Source: Arthrobacter sp. C2 (GTDB taxonomy: Bacteria; Actinomycetota; Actinomycetes; Actinomycetales; Micrococcaceae). From it: DNA of 64,000 nucleotides. Under the pieces are notes generated by a model. It was not told the origin of the DNA. It did not search any database and was given only the letters and a program-made list of their open reading frames with translations. A program made the position numbers and the translations under genes. The DNA lies in contig CP042428.1 in assembly GCA_024207135.1 (NCBI GenBank), forward strand, positions 682,001 to 746,000, read 5' to 3'. Below are positions 9,718 through 25,578 of the stretch, piece by piece (the stretch's first letter is position 1; each line of letters starts with the position of its first letter).

Positions 9718-10127
9718 TGAGCGCCCGCGCCAAGGCCCGCCGCCGGGCACTTGACATCCTTTTTGAAGCCGAACAACGCGATGTCTCGCCGCTGGCGGCC
9801 ATGCGTTTGCGCCGTGAAGCCACGGACATCACCATCAACGAATACACCGTGACCCTCATCGAGGGCGTCATGGGCGAGCTGGATCGGATCGACGAGATCC
9901 TCTCCTCCTACTCCAAGGGCTGGACCCTGGAGCGCATGCCCACGGTGGACCGCACCGCGCTGCGCATCGGCGCCTGGGAGCTGTTGTTCAACGACGACGT
10001 TCCCGACGGCGTTGCCGTCGCCGAGGCGGTCTCGCTGGTCCGCGAGCTGTCCACCGACGAGTCCCCGGAATTCGTCAACGGACTGCTCGGACGCATCCAG
10101 CAGATGAAGCCGACGCTGCTGGCCTAG
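9717..10127 (+). CDS. nusB: Transcription antitermination factor NusB
   Basis: 136 residues, the typical size. With NusE (S10), NusB binds boxA RNA and supports rRNA antitermination. The N-terminal ARAKARRRALDILFEAEQRD Arg-rich patch and the C-terminal DGVAVAEAVSLVRELS and EFVNGLLGRI motifs are characteristic. GTG start one base inside the efp stop. Two hairpin terminators follow. Confidence 0.96.
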   Translation: MSARAKARRRALDILFEAEQRDVSPLAAMRLRREATDITINEYTVTLIEGVMGELDRIDEILSSYSKGWTLERMPTVDRTALRIGAWELLFNDDVPDGVAVAEAVSLVRELSTDESPEFVNGLLGRIQQMKPTLLA

Positions 10128-10153
10128 CGGCCCGCGCATCGCACCTCTCCGCC

Positions 10154-10250
10154 GGCCGGCGGGAACCCGCACTTTTCGGGCTCCCGCCGGCCGCGGTGCG
10201 TTAACCGCCGAACGCGCCCGCGGCCGGCCCGGCAGGGCGCTTTTCTCTTC
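10154..10250 (+). terminator. Tandem terminators after nusB
   Basis: First hairpin: 16-base arms at 10154-10169 and 10177-10192 with one mismatch and a 7-base loop. Second: GCGCCC at 10214-10219 and GGGCGC at 10235-10240 followed directly by TTTTCTCTTC, an intrinsic terminator with a T-tract. Together they close the aro-efp-nusB block before the accessory transporter region. Confidence 0.75.
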
Positions 10251-10404
10251 TCCCCGTGGCCGCGGGGCCGCATGCTTCGGCGTGGGGGCCGCCGCGACGC
10301 CCGTGAATCGTGCCACACTGTGTGCTTGGGTCGCAGAATCCGACAGCCACGTGGTTTCTGTTCCCCGTGTCACTCGCGCCCACCTAAGAACAGAGGAGAA
10401 CACG

Positions 10405-11799
10405 TTGAATTGGCTCGACCGCTCCCGCTCCATCGCCCCGCCCGGCTTCAACCGCTGGCTGATCCCGCCCGCCGCCCTGGCCGTGCACCTGTGCATCGGC
10501 CAGGCCTACGCCACCAGCGTGTACAAGTCCGCGCTGATCGGCCACTTCGGCCTCTCGCAGACCGCCATCGGGATCATCTTCTCCATCGCGATCGTGATGC
10601 TCGGCCTCTCGGCGGCCATCATGGGCACCTGGGTCGAACGCAGCGGGCCGCGCAAGTCGATGTTTGTCGCCGCCTCCTTCTGGGGCGCCGGCTTCCTGGT
10701 CGGCGCGGCCGGCATCTTCACCTCGCAGCTCTGGCTGGTGTACCTGGGCTACGGGTTCATCGGCGGCATCGGCCTGGGCATCGGCTACATCTCCCCGGTG
10801 TCCACGCTGATGAAGTGGTTCCCGGACCGCCCCGGCATGGCCACCGGCATGGCGATCATGGGCTTCGGCGGGGGCGCACTGATCGCCTCCCCGATGTCCA
10901 GCGCGCTGCTGAAGTTCTTCGACGGATTTGACCCGGCCGTCGACGGTGCGGACTGGATCGCCTCGGGAACCTCGGTCGGCAAGCTCTTCCTCACCCTGGG
11001 CATCGTGTACTTCGCGGTGATGATGTACGGGGTGCTGAACATCCGCGTGCCGGCCCCCGGCTGGATGCCGCGCGGCTGGGACCCGTCGAAGGCGAAGGTC
11101 TCGGCGATGGTCACCACCGCCCACGTCTCGGCGGCCAACGCGATCAAGACCCGCAGCTTCTGGTTGGTGTGGGCCGTGCTGTTCCTCAACGTCACCGCGG
11201 GCATCGGCATCCTGGAACAGGCCTCCCCGATGATCCAGGACTTCTTCCGCGGCGCCGACGGGAACTCCGCGGTCAACGCCGCGGTGGCCGCCGGTTTCGT
11301 GGGCATGCTCTCGATCGGCAACATGGCCGGGCGCTTCATCTGGTCCAGCACCTCGGATGTGATCGGCCGCAAGCGGATCTACATGGTCTACCTCGGTGCC
11401 GGCGCGCTCTTCTACGTGGTGCTGGCCTTCTTCGGAGGCAGCTCGATGCTGCTCTTCGTGGCGATGGCCGTGGTCATCATCAGCTTCTACGGCGGTTCCT
11501 TCGCCACCGCGCCGGCCTACCTCAAGGACCTCTTCGGCACCTTCCAGGTCGGCGCGATCCACGGTCGCCTGCTGACCGCCTGGTCCGCCGCCGGCATTGC
11601 CGGGCCGTTGATCGTCAACGGGCTGTTGGACGCCCAGGGCAAGCCCGGGACGATGAACGCGCACAACTACCTGCCGGTGCTGCTGACCATGGTGGGGTTG
11701 CTGGTCATCGGCTTCGTCGCCAGCACGCTCATCCGCCCGGTCGACGCGAAGTACCACGAGCCGGAGGAAGAACTCGCTTCCGCCAGGAAAGGATCCTAG
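10405..11799 (+). CDS. OFA-family MFS transporter (oxalate/formate antiporter-like)
   Basis: 464 residues from a TTG at 10405 with GAGGAG 6 bases upstream; no ATG fits as well. About 12 membrane helices. N-terminal features of the OFA branch of the major facilitator superfamily: NRWLIPPAALAVHLCIGQAY, SVYKSAL, GYGFIGGIGLGIGYISP and MKWFPDRPGMATGMAIMGFG. Members carry small carboxylates such as oxalate and formate, but the substrate cannot be read from sequence. The gene ends next to a 53-codon membrane protein that probably acts with it. The pair interrupts the usual nusB-pyrR order. Confidence 0.88.
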   Translation: MNWLDRSRSIAPPGFNRWLIPPAALAVHLCIGQAYATSVYKSALIGHFGLSQTAIGIIFSIAIVMLGLSAAIMGTWVERSGPRKSMFVAASFWGAGFLVGAAGIFTSQLWLVYLGYGFIGGIGLGIGYISPVSTLMKWFPDRPGMATGMAIMGFGGGALIASPMSSALLKFFDGFDPAVDGADWIASGTSVGKLFLTLGIVYFAVMMYGVLNIRVPAPGWMPRGWDPSKAKVSAMVTTAHVSAANAIKTRSFWLVWAVLFLNVTAGIGILEQASPMIQDFFRGADGNSAVNAAVAAGFVGMLSIGNMAGRFIWSSTSDVIGRKRIYMVYLGAGALFYVVLAFFGGSSMLLFVAMAVVIISFYGGSFATAPAYLKDLFGTFQVGAIHGRLLTAWSAAGIAGPLIVNGLLDAQGKPGTMNAHNYLPVLLTMVGLLVIGFVASTLIRPVDAKYHEPEEELASARKGS

Positions 11800-11961
11800 A
11801 TGCCAGCGCGACCACATGACGCAGTGAACCCCGCAGGCGGCACCGACGTCCCGGTGAATCCCGCCACCGGTCGGCTGGTTTTCGGCTGGCTGCTGGTCGG
11901 CATCCCGCTGGCCTACGGGGTCATCACCACCCTGTCGCGGGTCGGCCAGCTCTTCCAGTAG
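11800..11961 (+). CDS. Small membrane protein, probable MFS transporter small subunit
   Basis: A 53-residue frame starts with ATG immediately after the transporter stop codon (TAGATG). After a polar N-terminus come RLVFGWLLVGIPLAYGVITT, one membrane helix, and the tail LSRVGQLFQ. Short proteins with a W-x-LVGIPLA-G core are found directly downstream of OFA-type carriers in many bacteria and are annotated as MFS transporter small subunits; that assignment is from recollection of the family. The ribosome site GGAAAGGATCC lies in the end of the transporter gene. It probably stabilises or modulates the carrier. Confidence 0.75.
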   Translation: MPARPHDAVNPAGGTDVPVNPATGRLVFGWLLVGIPLAYGVITTLSRVGQLFQ

Positions 11962-11985
11962 CCCCGGCGGCCGCCGGGCAAGGCA

Positions 11986-12028
11986 TCGGGCGTTCGGCGT
12001 GTTGCACCGCGACACGCCGAACGCCCGA
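11986..12028. terminator. Bidirectional terminator between the MFS pair and the PrsW gene
   Basis: A perfect 16-bp inverted repeat, TCGGGCGTTCGGCGTG at 11986-12001 and its complement at 12013-12028, with an 11-base loop. It lies between convergent genes and can serve both. Confidence 0.75.
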
Positions 12029-12113
12029 CCCATGAGTGGCGGTTGGCCTCCCGGCGGGGCCCGCACACCCCGGCGGCCCGGCACCGGCCGGCACTGTCCC
12101 GGCCGCCCCGGGC

Positions 12114-15035
<2,922 letters not shown>

Positions 15036-15055
15036 AGAAACGGGAGTCAATCCTC

Positions 15056-16387
15056 ATGAGCACCAACACCAGCTACCTGATCCGCGGCGCCAAGCCGCTG
15101 GGCAACCAGGAAACCGACATCCTCATCCACGAGGGCACCATCGCCGCCCTGGGCGCCGACGCCGCCACCCACCCGGCCGCAGCGCACGCCACGGTCATCG
15201 AGGCCGCCGGCCAGATCGCCCTGCCGGGCATGGTCGATTTGCACACCCACCTGCGCGAACCGGGCCGCGAAGACGCCGAGACCGTGGAAACCGGCACCCG
15301 GGCCGCGGCGCTGGGCGGATTCACCGCCGTGCACGCCATGGCCAACTCCAACCCCGTGGCGGACACCGCCGGGGTCGTCGAGCAGGTCTGGTCGCTGGGC
15401 AGGCGCTCGGGCTGGGTCGACGTGCGCCCGGTCGGCGCGGTCACCGTCGGGCTGGCCGGCACGCAGATGTCCGAGATCGGCGCGATGGCCGACTCCCGCG
15501 CCCAGGTCCGCGTCTTCTCTGACGACGGCATCTGCGTCTTCGACCCGCTGCTGATGCGCCGCGCGCTGGAATACGTGAAGGCCTTCGACGGCGTCGTCGC
15601 CCAGCACGCCCAGGAACCGCGCCTGACCGAGGGCGCCCAGATGAACGAGGGGGAGGTCTCCGCGGTCCTCGGACTGGCCGGCTGGCCCGCCGTCGCCGAG
15701 GAATCGATCATCGCCCGCGACGTGCTCCTGGCCGAACACGTCGGGTCCCGCCTGCACATCTGCCACGTCTCCACCGCCGGTTCCGTGGAGATCATCCGCT
15801 GGGCCAAGTCCCGCGGGGTCAACGTCACCGCCGAGGTCACCCCGCACCACCTGCTGCTCACCGACGAACTGGTGCAAAGCTACGACCCGGTCTACAAGGT
15901 CAACCCGCCGCTGCGCCGCGCGGCCGACGTGGCGGCGCTGCGCGCCGGCCTGGCCGACGGCACCATCGACATCATCGGCACCGACCACGCCCCGCACCCC
16001 TCCGAGGCCAAGGAATGCGAGTGGGCGGCGGCCGCCATGGGCATGACCGGGCTGGAAACCGCGCTCTCGGTGGTGCAGCACACCATGGTCGAGACCGGCA
16101 TGATCACCTGGGCCGACTTCGCCCGCATCACCTCCACCGCCCCGGCGGCCATCGGCCGCGTCGCGGACCAGGGCCGCGAACTGGCCGTGGGCGAACCGGC
16201 GAACATCACGCTGGTGGACGCCGAGGCCCGCTGGATCGTGGACCCGTTCGCGATGGCCACCAAGGGGCGGAACTCCCCGTTCAAGGGCCTGGAGCTGCCG
16301 GGCAAGGTCACCGCCGTGTTCTTCCACGGGCACCCCACGGTGCTGGGCGGCAAGCTGGCCACCCCGCGCGTCTCCGAGGCCTTCTAG
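15056..16387 (+). CDS. pyrC: Dihydroorotase
   Basis: 443 residues from the ATG at 15056, 9 bases after GGGAG. A class I amidohydrolase that closes carbamoyl aspartate to dihydroorotate. Metal-binding motifs: [12 protein letters not shown] (HxH) near residue 60, [10 protein letters not shown] and GTDHAPHP (catalytic Asp). Also HHLLLTDE. The next gene begins at the base after the stop. Confidence 0.97.
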   Translation: MSTNTSYLIRGAKPLGNQETDILIHEGTIAALGADAATHPAAAHATVIEAAGQIALPGMVDLHTHLREPGREDAETVETGTRAAALGGFTAVHAMANSNPVADTAGVVEQVWSLGRRSGWVDVRPVGAVTVGLAGTQMSEIGAMADSRAQVRVFSDDGICVFDPLLMRRALEYVKAFDGVVAQHAQEPRLTEGAQMNEGEVSAVLGLAGWPAVAEESIIARDVLLAEHVGSRLHICHVSTAGSVEIIRWAKSRGVNVTAEVTPHHLLLTDELVQSYDPVYKVNPPLRRAADVAALRAGLADGTIDIIGTDHAPHPSEAKECEWAAAAMGMTGLETALSVVQHTMVETGMITWADFARITSTAPAAIGRVADQGRELAVGEPANITLVDAEARWIVDPFAMATKGRNSPFKGLELPGKVTAVFFHGHPTVLGGKLATPRVSEAF

Positions 16388-16948
16388 ATGGGCCAGTACA
16401 CCGGCGCCGTCCTGATCACCCTGGCGGTCATCGTGCTGGTGGTGGCGCTGATCCTGCTGGGCTGGCGCAACCGCCTGCGCCGGCAATCCGACGTGCCGGC
16501 CCCGCCGCGGATCCCGCTGGACGCCGCCGGGGACCCGGAGCTGGGCGACTTCATCGGGGAACCGGCGCAGGGCGTGTACGTGTGCACCACCACCGCCGGG
16601 GACTGGCTGGACCGCATCGCCGCCCACCGCCTGGGCATCCGCACCAACGCAGACCTGTCCATCCACCCCGAGGGCGTGCTGCTGGCCCGCCACGGCGCCC
16701 CCGACGTGTTCATCCCCGCCGCCGCCATCACCGGGACGACCCGCTCCAGCGGCATGGCCGGGAAATTCGTGGAGAAGGACGGCCTGCTGGTCATCGGCTG
16801 GATGCTGGGCACCATGGCCGTGGACACCGGGTTCCGCCCGCGCTACCACGCAGAACTCCCCGGGATCCTGGCGCGCATCGCCGCGCTGGGCACTGCCGGA
16901 ACAGACAACAACGAAGAACCACCCGCCGAAACAAAGGAAAACCAGTGA
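16388..16948 (+). CDS. Conserved membrane protein of the actinobacterial pyr operon (PH-like)
   Basis: 186 residues. One N-terminal membrane helix ([18 protein letters not shown]) followed by a soluble domain of beta-strand pattern ([44 protein letters not shown]), compatible with a PH-like fold. A gene in this position, between pyrC and carA, also exists in Mycobacterium tuberculosis (Rv1382, annotated as an export or membrane protein). Function is unknown. Starts at the base after the pyrC stop and overlaps carA by 4 bases. Confidence 0.8.
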   Translation: MGQYTGAVLITLAVIVLVVALILLGWRNRLRRQSDVPAPPRIPLDAAGDPELGDFIGEPAQGVYVCTTTAGDWLDRIAAHRLGIRTNADLSIHPEGVLLARHGAPDVFIPAAAITGTTRSSGMAGKFVEKDGLLVIGWMLGTMAVDTGFRPRYHAELPGILARIAALGTAGTDNNEEPPAETKENQ

Positions 16949-18143
16949 CAGCAGTACAGGGAACCGAGCAAGCCCTCTTGGTGCTCGAAGACGGACGGGT
17001 TTTCCGCGGCCGTAGCTACGGCGCCATCGGAACCGCCTTGGGCGAAGCGGTCTTCTCCACCGGCATGTCCGGCTACCAGGAGACCCTCACCGACCCCTCC
17101 TACGCGCGCCAGATCATCGTGCAGACCTTCCCGCACATCGGCAACACCGGCGTGAACGACGAGGACGCCGAGTCCTCCCGCATCTGGGCCGCCGGCTACG
17201 TGGTCCGCGAGGCCGCCCGCATCCCCTCGAACTGGCGCGCCCAGCGCACCCTCGACGAGGACCTCGTTGCCGGCGGCATCGTCGGCATCCAGCAGGTGGA
17301 CACCCGCGCGCTGACCCGCCACCTGCGCGACCGCGGCGCCATGAAGTCCGGCATCTTCTCCGGGGACGCCGCCAAGGCCCCCGTGGAGGAACTGGTGAAG
17401 GCGGTCAACGCCCAGCCGTCCATGGAGGGCGCAAACCTCTCCGAGCTGGTCTCCACCAAGGAGGCCTACACCGTGGAGCCGGCCGACCACGGCTACACCG
17501 GCGAGGTCCGGTACACCGTCGCGGCCATCGACCTGGGCATCAAGGCGATGACCCCGCAGCGCTTCGCCGAGCGCGGGGTGCGCGTCCACGTGCTCCCGCA
17601 CGACGCAAGCTTCGAGGACGTCACCGCCACCGGCGCCCACGGCGTGTTCTTCTCCAACGGCCCCGGCGACCCGGCCACCGCCAACGTGCAGGTGGACCTG
17701 GTCCGCCAGGTGCTCGAGGCGAGGATCCCGTACTTCGGCATCTGCTTCGGCAACCAGATCCTGGGCCGCGCCCTGGGCTACGGCACCTACAAGCTGCGCT
17801 TCGGGCACCGCGGTATCAACCAGCCGGTGCTGGACAAGGCCACCGGCAAGGTGGAGATCACCAGCCAGAACCACGGCTTCGCCGTCGACGCCCCCCGCGA
17901 GGGCGCCGCAAACGCCCCGCTGGAGCGCTTCGGCCGCGTCGAGGTGTCCCACATCTCGCTGAACGATTCCGTCGTCGAGGGCCTGAACTGCCTGGACCTG
18001 CCGGCCTTCTCGGTGCAGTACCACCCCGAGGCCGCCTCCGGGCCGCACGATGCATCCCACCTGTTCGACAGGTTCATCACCAACATGGCAGCGGCCAAGA
18101 ACGCCGCCGCAACCACCGCAGATTCCACCCAGGGAGAGAAGTA

Positions 18144-18144
<1 letters not shown>
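16945..18144 (+). CDS. carA: Carbamoyl phosphate synthase small chain
   Basis: 399 residues from the GTG at 16945 (GTGA overlap with the preceding stop; AAAGGAAAA upstream). The glutaminase subunit releases ammonia from glutamine for Car[18 protein letters not shown] is the N-terminal signature; the class I amidotransferase triad is [11 protein letters not shown] (Cys) and [12 protein letters not shown] (His, Glu). Its stop shares one base with the carB ATG. Confidence 0.97.
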
Positions 18145-21474
<3,330 letters not shown>

Positions 21475-21482
<8 letters not shown>

Positions 21483-22338
21483 CCCCGAGGCACGGGCCGC
21501 CGCCGCGGCCGGGCGCCCCGCCTTCGGGCAGCGCCTGGCCGCGGCGATGGCCGCGCACGGTCCGCTGTGCGTGGGCATCGACCCGCACCCGTCCCTGCTG
21601 GCCGCCTGGGGCCTGGACGACGACGTGGCGGGGCTGCGCAGCTTCTCCCTGACCGTCGTGGAGGCCCTGGCCGGGCACGTCGCGGCCCTGAAGCCGCAGG
21701 TTGCCCTGTACGAGCGCCACGGATCGCGCGGCATGGCGGTGCTGGAGGAAACCCTGGCGCTGTGCGCCGCCGGGCACGTGCTGTCGATCGCCGACGCCAA
21801 GCGCGGGGACATCGGCTCCACCATGGCCGCCTACGCGGACGCCTGGCTGGGGGAGGGCAGCCCGCTGGCCGCCGACGCGGTGACGCTGAGCCCGTACCTG
21901 GGCTACGAGTCGCTGCGCCCGGCGCTGGACCTTGCGGCGGCCACCGGCCGCGGCGTGTTCGTGCTGGGCTTGACCTCCAACCCGGAAGGCAAGACCGTGC
22001 AGCACGTCGGCGGCGCCGACTCCGTGGCCAAGGGCATCATCGGTGCCGTGGGCGCGGAGAACGCCGGGGCCACCCCGTTCGGTTCCACCGGCCTGGTCAT
22101 CGGCGCCACCGTGGGTGACGCGCTGGCGGAGCTGGGCATCGACCTGGCCGCCTCCGCCGCACCCATCCTGGCCCCGGGCCTGGGTGCCCAGGGCGCGACG
22201 GGCGCGGACATGAAGGCGTCCTTCGGGGCCTTCTGGCCGCAGGTGCTGGGAACCTCGAGCCGCGACGTGCTCAAGGCCGGCCCCGACGCCGACGCCCTGC
22301 GGGCCGCCGCCGCCGCCACCCGGGATTCCCTGCTCTAG
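21475..22338 (+). CDS. pyrF: Orotidine 5'-phosphate decarboxylase, actinobacterial type
   Basis: 287 residues, longer than the E. coli enzyme and typical of the type 2 subfamily. Active-site stretch [20 protein letters not shown] has the Lys and Asp of the DAKRGDI motif; [20 protein letters not shown] is the N-terminal signature. Makes UMP. Last gene of the operon and followed by a strong terminator. No pyrD or pyrE lies in the operon. Confidence 0.95.
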
Positions 22339-22373
22339 GCACGGGAAGCGAAGCACCGGCAACCGGCTGCTTT

Positions 22374-22421
22374 CGACGCCCCCGGCGCGACCCCCCAAAA
22401 GGGGTCGCGCCGGGGGCGTCG
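22374..22421 (+). terminator. Terminator of the pyr operon
   Basis: A perfect 21-bp inverted repeat (arms 22374-22394 and 22401-22421) with a CCAAAA loop, 35 bases after the pyrF stop. No long T-run, as is usual for actinobacterial terminators. Confidence 0.8.
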
Positions 22422-22741
22422 TTGTCCCGCCCGGGTCGGCACCGGTGGCCCCTGGGCGACCCGCGTTGGCCCGGGCGGGCGCGATCCATGGCCAGGCGCC
22501 CGCCCCGGACGCATCGGTGCATGTGGGGCCGGGATCGGACGGGAAGCGGCAATCCCGGGATGATCTTGGTTACACCCGTGGCGCCGCTTTCCCCCCGATG
22601 ACCCGAATTTTCCCGTTGTTCACGCATTTGTGGTAGCCACAGCGCGATTAACCATTGCATCGAGGCGCTCGATTGGTTATCTTCAGTTCAGGGCTGTTTG
22701 CCCTGGTGCTTGACCCTATGGATGGATTGGCGGCAAGAGGC
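22422..22741 (+). other. Gap between pyrF and mihF with a probable mihF promoter
   Basis: About 320 bases with no convincing coding frame. TTGCAT at 22655-22660 and TTATCT at 22677-22682, 16 bases apart, form a promoter candidate in a locally AT-richer stretch, with a start near 22690. The rest shows nothing recognisable. Confidence 0.4.
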
Positions 22742-23077
22742 ATGGTACTGCGAGAACTCTCAGACGAGGACCGTATTCGCGCACGGGCAAAGGCGTTGGC
22801 GGCACGCACGCGACGGGCCGAGATCAAGAACCAATTCGGCGCCGGCAAGCTCAGCATCACCGACCTGTTGGAGCTGGTACCCGACGACGAGGCCATCGGC
22901 CGGCTGCGGGTCATGGACCTGCTGGAGTCCGTTCCCGGCGTCGGCGAGATCCGCGCCCACACGCTTATCGATAGACTAGGTATTTCACCCAGCCGGCGCC
23001 TGCGCGGGCTGGGGCGCAAACAGCGCATCGCATTGGTGGAACATTTCCAGCAATCGCCCCCCAAAACGAAAGAGTAA
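22742..23077 (+). CDS. mihF: Actinobacterial integration host factor (mIHF)
   Basis: 111 residues from the ATG at 22742; an in-frame ATG at 22718 is an alternative because the only purine run (AAGAGG) abuts the later ATG. The helix-two-turn-helix region [20 protein letters not shown] and the basic [13 protein letters not shown] tail fit mIHF, a nucleoid protein unrelated in sequence to E. coli IHF. The N-terminal [18 protein letters not shown] is the usual basic helix. It precedes gmk, as in Mycobacterium and Streptomyces. Confidence 0.92.
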   Translation: MVLRELSDEDRIRARAKALAARTRRAEIKNQFGAGKLSITDLLELVPDDEAIGRLRVMDLLESVPGVGEIRAHTLIDRLGISPSRRLRGLGRKQRIALVEHFQQSPPKTKE

Positions 23078-23088
23078 CGAAGCACACC

Positions 23089-23667
23089 ATGACGGTTAGC
23101 CCCCACCCAACGGTCACAGTCCTCGCCGGTCCCACGGCCGTAGGTAAGGGAACGATCTCGACCTACATTCGCGACAACTACCCCCAGGTGTGGCTCTCGG
23201 TGTCCGCCACCACGCGCAACCCGCGCCCCGGCGAAGTCGACGGGGTGCACTACTTCTTTGTCGGCCCCGAAAAATTCGGCGAACTGGTCGAAAACGGGGA
23301 AATGCTCGAATGGGCCGTCGTGCACGGGCAGAACAGCTACGGCACCATCCGCACCAAGGTCGAGGAGGCGGTGGCCGCGGGAAAGCGGGTGCTGCTGGAG
23401 ATCGACCTCCAGGGCGCACGCCAGGTGAAGGCCAACCTTCCGGAGGCGAAATTCGTGTTCCTGGCTCCTCCCAGCTGGGACGAATTGGTGCGCCGGCTTG
23501 TGGGCCGCGGCACGGAAACGCCCGAGGAGCAGCAGCGCCGGCTGGAAACCGCTAAACTGGAGCTTGCTGCCGAATCCGAATTTGACGTGACCATCGTCAA
23601 CGACGAGATTTCGCGGGCGGCTGACGAGCTGGTGACCCTCATGGGGTTGACCCCGCACGCACGCTAA
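23089..23667 (+). CDS. gmk: Guanylate kinase
   Basis: 192 residues. Phosphorylates GMP to GDP. P-loop [11 protein letters not shown] near residue 13; GMP-binding stretch [19 protein letters not shown] and the conserved [25 protein letters not shown] follows. Starts 11 bases after mihF. Confidence 0.96.
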   Translation: MTVSPHPTVTVLAGPTAVGKGTISTYIRDNYPQVWLSVSATTRNPRPGEVDGVHYFFVGPEKFGELVENGEMLEWAVVHGQNSYGTIRTKVEEAVAAGKRVLLEIDLQGARQVKANLPEAKFVFLAPPSWDELVRRLVGRGTETPEEQQRRLETAKLELAAESEFDVTIVNDEISRAADELVTLMGLTPHAR

Positions 23668-23697
23668 AAACTTTTGTGTCAGACCCGTTGACCCCTT

Positions 23698-23713
23698 GGT
23701 GCCGCCCGGCACC
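23698..23713 (+). terminator. Hairpin between gmk and rpoZ
   Basis: GGTGCC at 23698-23703 pairs with GGCACC at 23708-23713 around a 4-base loop, with flanking CCCC and GGGG that may extend the stem. A weak terminator or attenuator candidate; TACTTATCG just downstream may hold a -10 box for rpoZ. Confidence 0.35.
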
Positions 23714-23776
23714 CGGGGGAGCAAGCGGGTGCAGTACTTATCGTCTTGATCCACCAACTAGTTATTTGGAGGCTTC

Positions 23777-24040
23777 GTGAACACGAACCTTGAAGGCATC
23801 ATCAGCCCGTCCATCGACTCGCTGCTGACCACCACCGATTCGAAGTACGCACTGGTGATCAACTCCGCCAAGCGCGCACGCCAGATCAACGCGTACTACG
23901 CCCAGCTGCACGAGGGCCTGTTCGAGTACGTCGGCCCGCTGGTCGACACCCGCCTGAACGAGAAGCCGCTGTCCATCGCCCTGCGCGAGATCAACGAGGG
24001 CATGCTCAGCGTCACGAAGATCGAGGAAGTCGCCGAGTAG
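23777..24040 (+). CDS. rpoZ: RNA polymerase omega subunit
   Basis: 87 residues from a GTG with TTGGAGG 6 bases upstream. The omega subunit helps fold and hold the beta' subunit. [20 protein letters not shown] is the core motif, and [17 protein letters not shown] the C-terminal helix pattern seen in actinobacterial RpoZ. Located between gmk and coaBC as is standard. Confidence 0.95.
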   Translation: MNTNLEGIISPSIDSLLTTTDSKYALVINSAKRARQINAYYAQLHEGLFEYVGPLVDTRLNEKPLSIALREINEGMLSVTKIEEVAE

Positions 24041-24140
24041 AAACTCGGACACAAACGATTTACGACGCGTAGGCGCCGGCGCACCCCGACACCCGACCCC
24101 TCACCGGGCGGCCCGGGCCCGGCGCCACGCACTAGCATCG

Positions 24141-25397
24141 GTGGTAGCAGTGAAGCGCATTGTCCTAGGTGTATCCGCAGGGATCGCCGCCTACAAGGCA
24201 GCTTTGCTGCTACGGCTGTTTAAGGAGGCGGGGCATCACGTCGATGTCATCCCCACCACCGCGTCGCTTCAGTTCGTCGGCGCCGCCACCTGGGAGGCCC
24301 TGAGCGGCAACCCGGTGCACACCTCGGTGTTCGAGGCGGTGGACACCGTCAACCACGTGCGCCTCGGGCAGGAGGCCGACCTGGTCGTCATCGCCCCGGC
24401 CACCGCCGACGTGTTGGCCCGCGCCGCCGCCGGGATGGCCAACGACCTGCTCACCGGCACGCTGCTGGCCACCGGAGCCCCGGTGGTCATGGCCCCGGCA
24501 ATGCACACCGAGATGTGGGAGCACCCCGCCACGGTCGCCAACGTCGCGACGCTGCGCTCCCGCGGCGTGCACATCATCGAACCGGCCGTGGGCCGGCTCA
24601 CCGGCAAGGACTCAGGCGCCGGACGGCTTCCGGACCCCGAGGAGATCTTCGCCGCCGTTCGCGGATACCTGGAGGACGAGGCGCCGTCGCGCGCCTCCGG
24701 TTCCGGTCCGCTGGCCGGGAAAATCGTCGCGATATCCGCCGGTGGCACCCGCGAGCCGCTGGACCCGGTCCGCTACCTGGGCAACCGGTCCTCGGGCCGG
24801 CAGGGCATCGCCCTGGCCAAGGCCGCCCTGGCCGCCGGGGCCACCGTCCGCTTCATCGCCGCACACATGGACCTGCCCGCGCCCGAGGGCGTGGAGCTGA
24901 TCACCGCTTCCACCGCACGGCAGCTGCAGGGCGCCGTCACCGAGGCCGCGCGCGGGGCCGACGTGCTGATCATGAGCGCCGCGGTCGCCGACTTCCGGCC
25001 CGCGCAATACGTGGACGCGAAGATCAAGAAGTCCGACGACCACGCCGACCCGGTGATCACCCTGGTCCGCAACCCCGACATCCTGGCGATGCTCATTGCG
25101 CAGCGCGCCGCGGAAGGACGCTCCGGGGACCTCCCGCAGCTGGTGGTGGGATTTGCCGCCGAAACCGGCGACGCCGAAGCCGGAGTGCTGGAATACGGGG
25201 CCGCCAAGCTGGCACGCAAGGGCTGCGAGATGCTGGTCGTCAACGAGGTCGGGGAGAACCTGACCTTCGGGACCGACGAAAACACCGTGACCATCCTCTT
25301 CGCCGACGGCGCACAGCCCGTGCACGCCTCCGGGTCCAAGGACCGGGTCGCGGCCACGGTCATCGACGCCGTCGCCGGCGCGCTGGGCGACGGGTAA
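24141..25397 (+). CDS. coaBC: Bifunctional phosphopantothenoylcysteine decarboxylase / phosphopantothenate-cysteine ligase
   Basis: 418 residues. Two steps of coenzyme A synthesis. The N-terminal flavoprotein half (CoaC) starts VLGVSAGIAAYKAALLLRL, with NHVRLGQEAD (catalytic His) and APAMHTEMW. The C-terminal half (CoaB) has ISAGGTREPLDPVRYLGNRS and SAAVADFRPAQY. Start GTG at 24141 or the in-frame GTG at 24150; neither has a good ribosome site. Confidence 0.95.
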   Translation: MVAVKRIVLGVSAGIAAYKAALLLRLFKEAGHHVDVIPTTASLQFVGAATWEALSGNPVHTSVFEAVDTVNHVRLGQEADLVVIAPATADVLARAAAGMANDLLTGTLLATGAPVVMAPAMHTEMWEHPATVANVATLRSRGVHIIEPAVGRLTGKDSGAGRLPDPEEIFAAVRGYLEDEAPSRASGSGPLAGKIVAISAGGTREPLDPVRYLGNRSSGRQGIALAKAALAAGATVRFIAAHMDLPAPEGVELITASTARQLQGAVTEAARGADVLIMSAAVADFRPAQYVDAKIKKSDDHADPVITLVRNPDILAMLIAQRAAEGRSGDLPQLVVGFAAETGDAEAGVLEYGAAKLARKGCEMLVVNEVGENLTFGTDENTVTILFADGAQPVHASGSKDRVAATVIDAVAGALGDG

Positions 25398-25566
25398 CCG
25401 AGGCCGGCCGGCAGGCCGCGGGGGCCGGCTGCGATCCTTGGCACACCCCGGTCCGTCATCTGTCGCCGGAACGCGTCGCACGGCGCCGCAATCGGTCACG
25501 CAGGCGGCCGCAAGCGGGCATGTGACGGGGCGGAACCGCGAATCTGACCCGGGGCCCGGTTACCGG

Positions 25567-25572
25567 TAGAGT
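25567..25572 (+). promoter_or_regulatory. Leaderless-type -10 box of metK
   Basis: TAGAGT lies 6 bases before the metK GTG at 25579, with no Shine-Dalgarno sequence. Position fits transcription starting at the start codon. Confidence 0.5.
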
Positions 25573-25578
25573 GGCTGG

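Noticed and set aside
25398-25578. SAM riboswitch before metK
   Set aside because: No SAM-I, SAM-II or SAM-IV core is visible, and the -10 box 6 bases before the start codon leaves no room for a leader.
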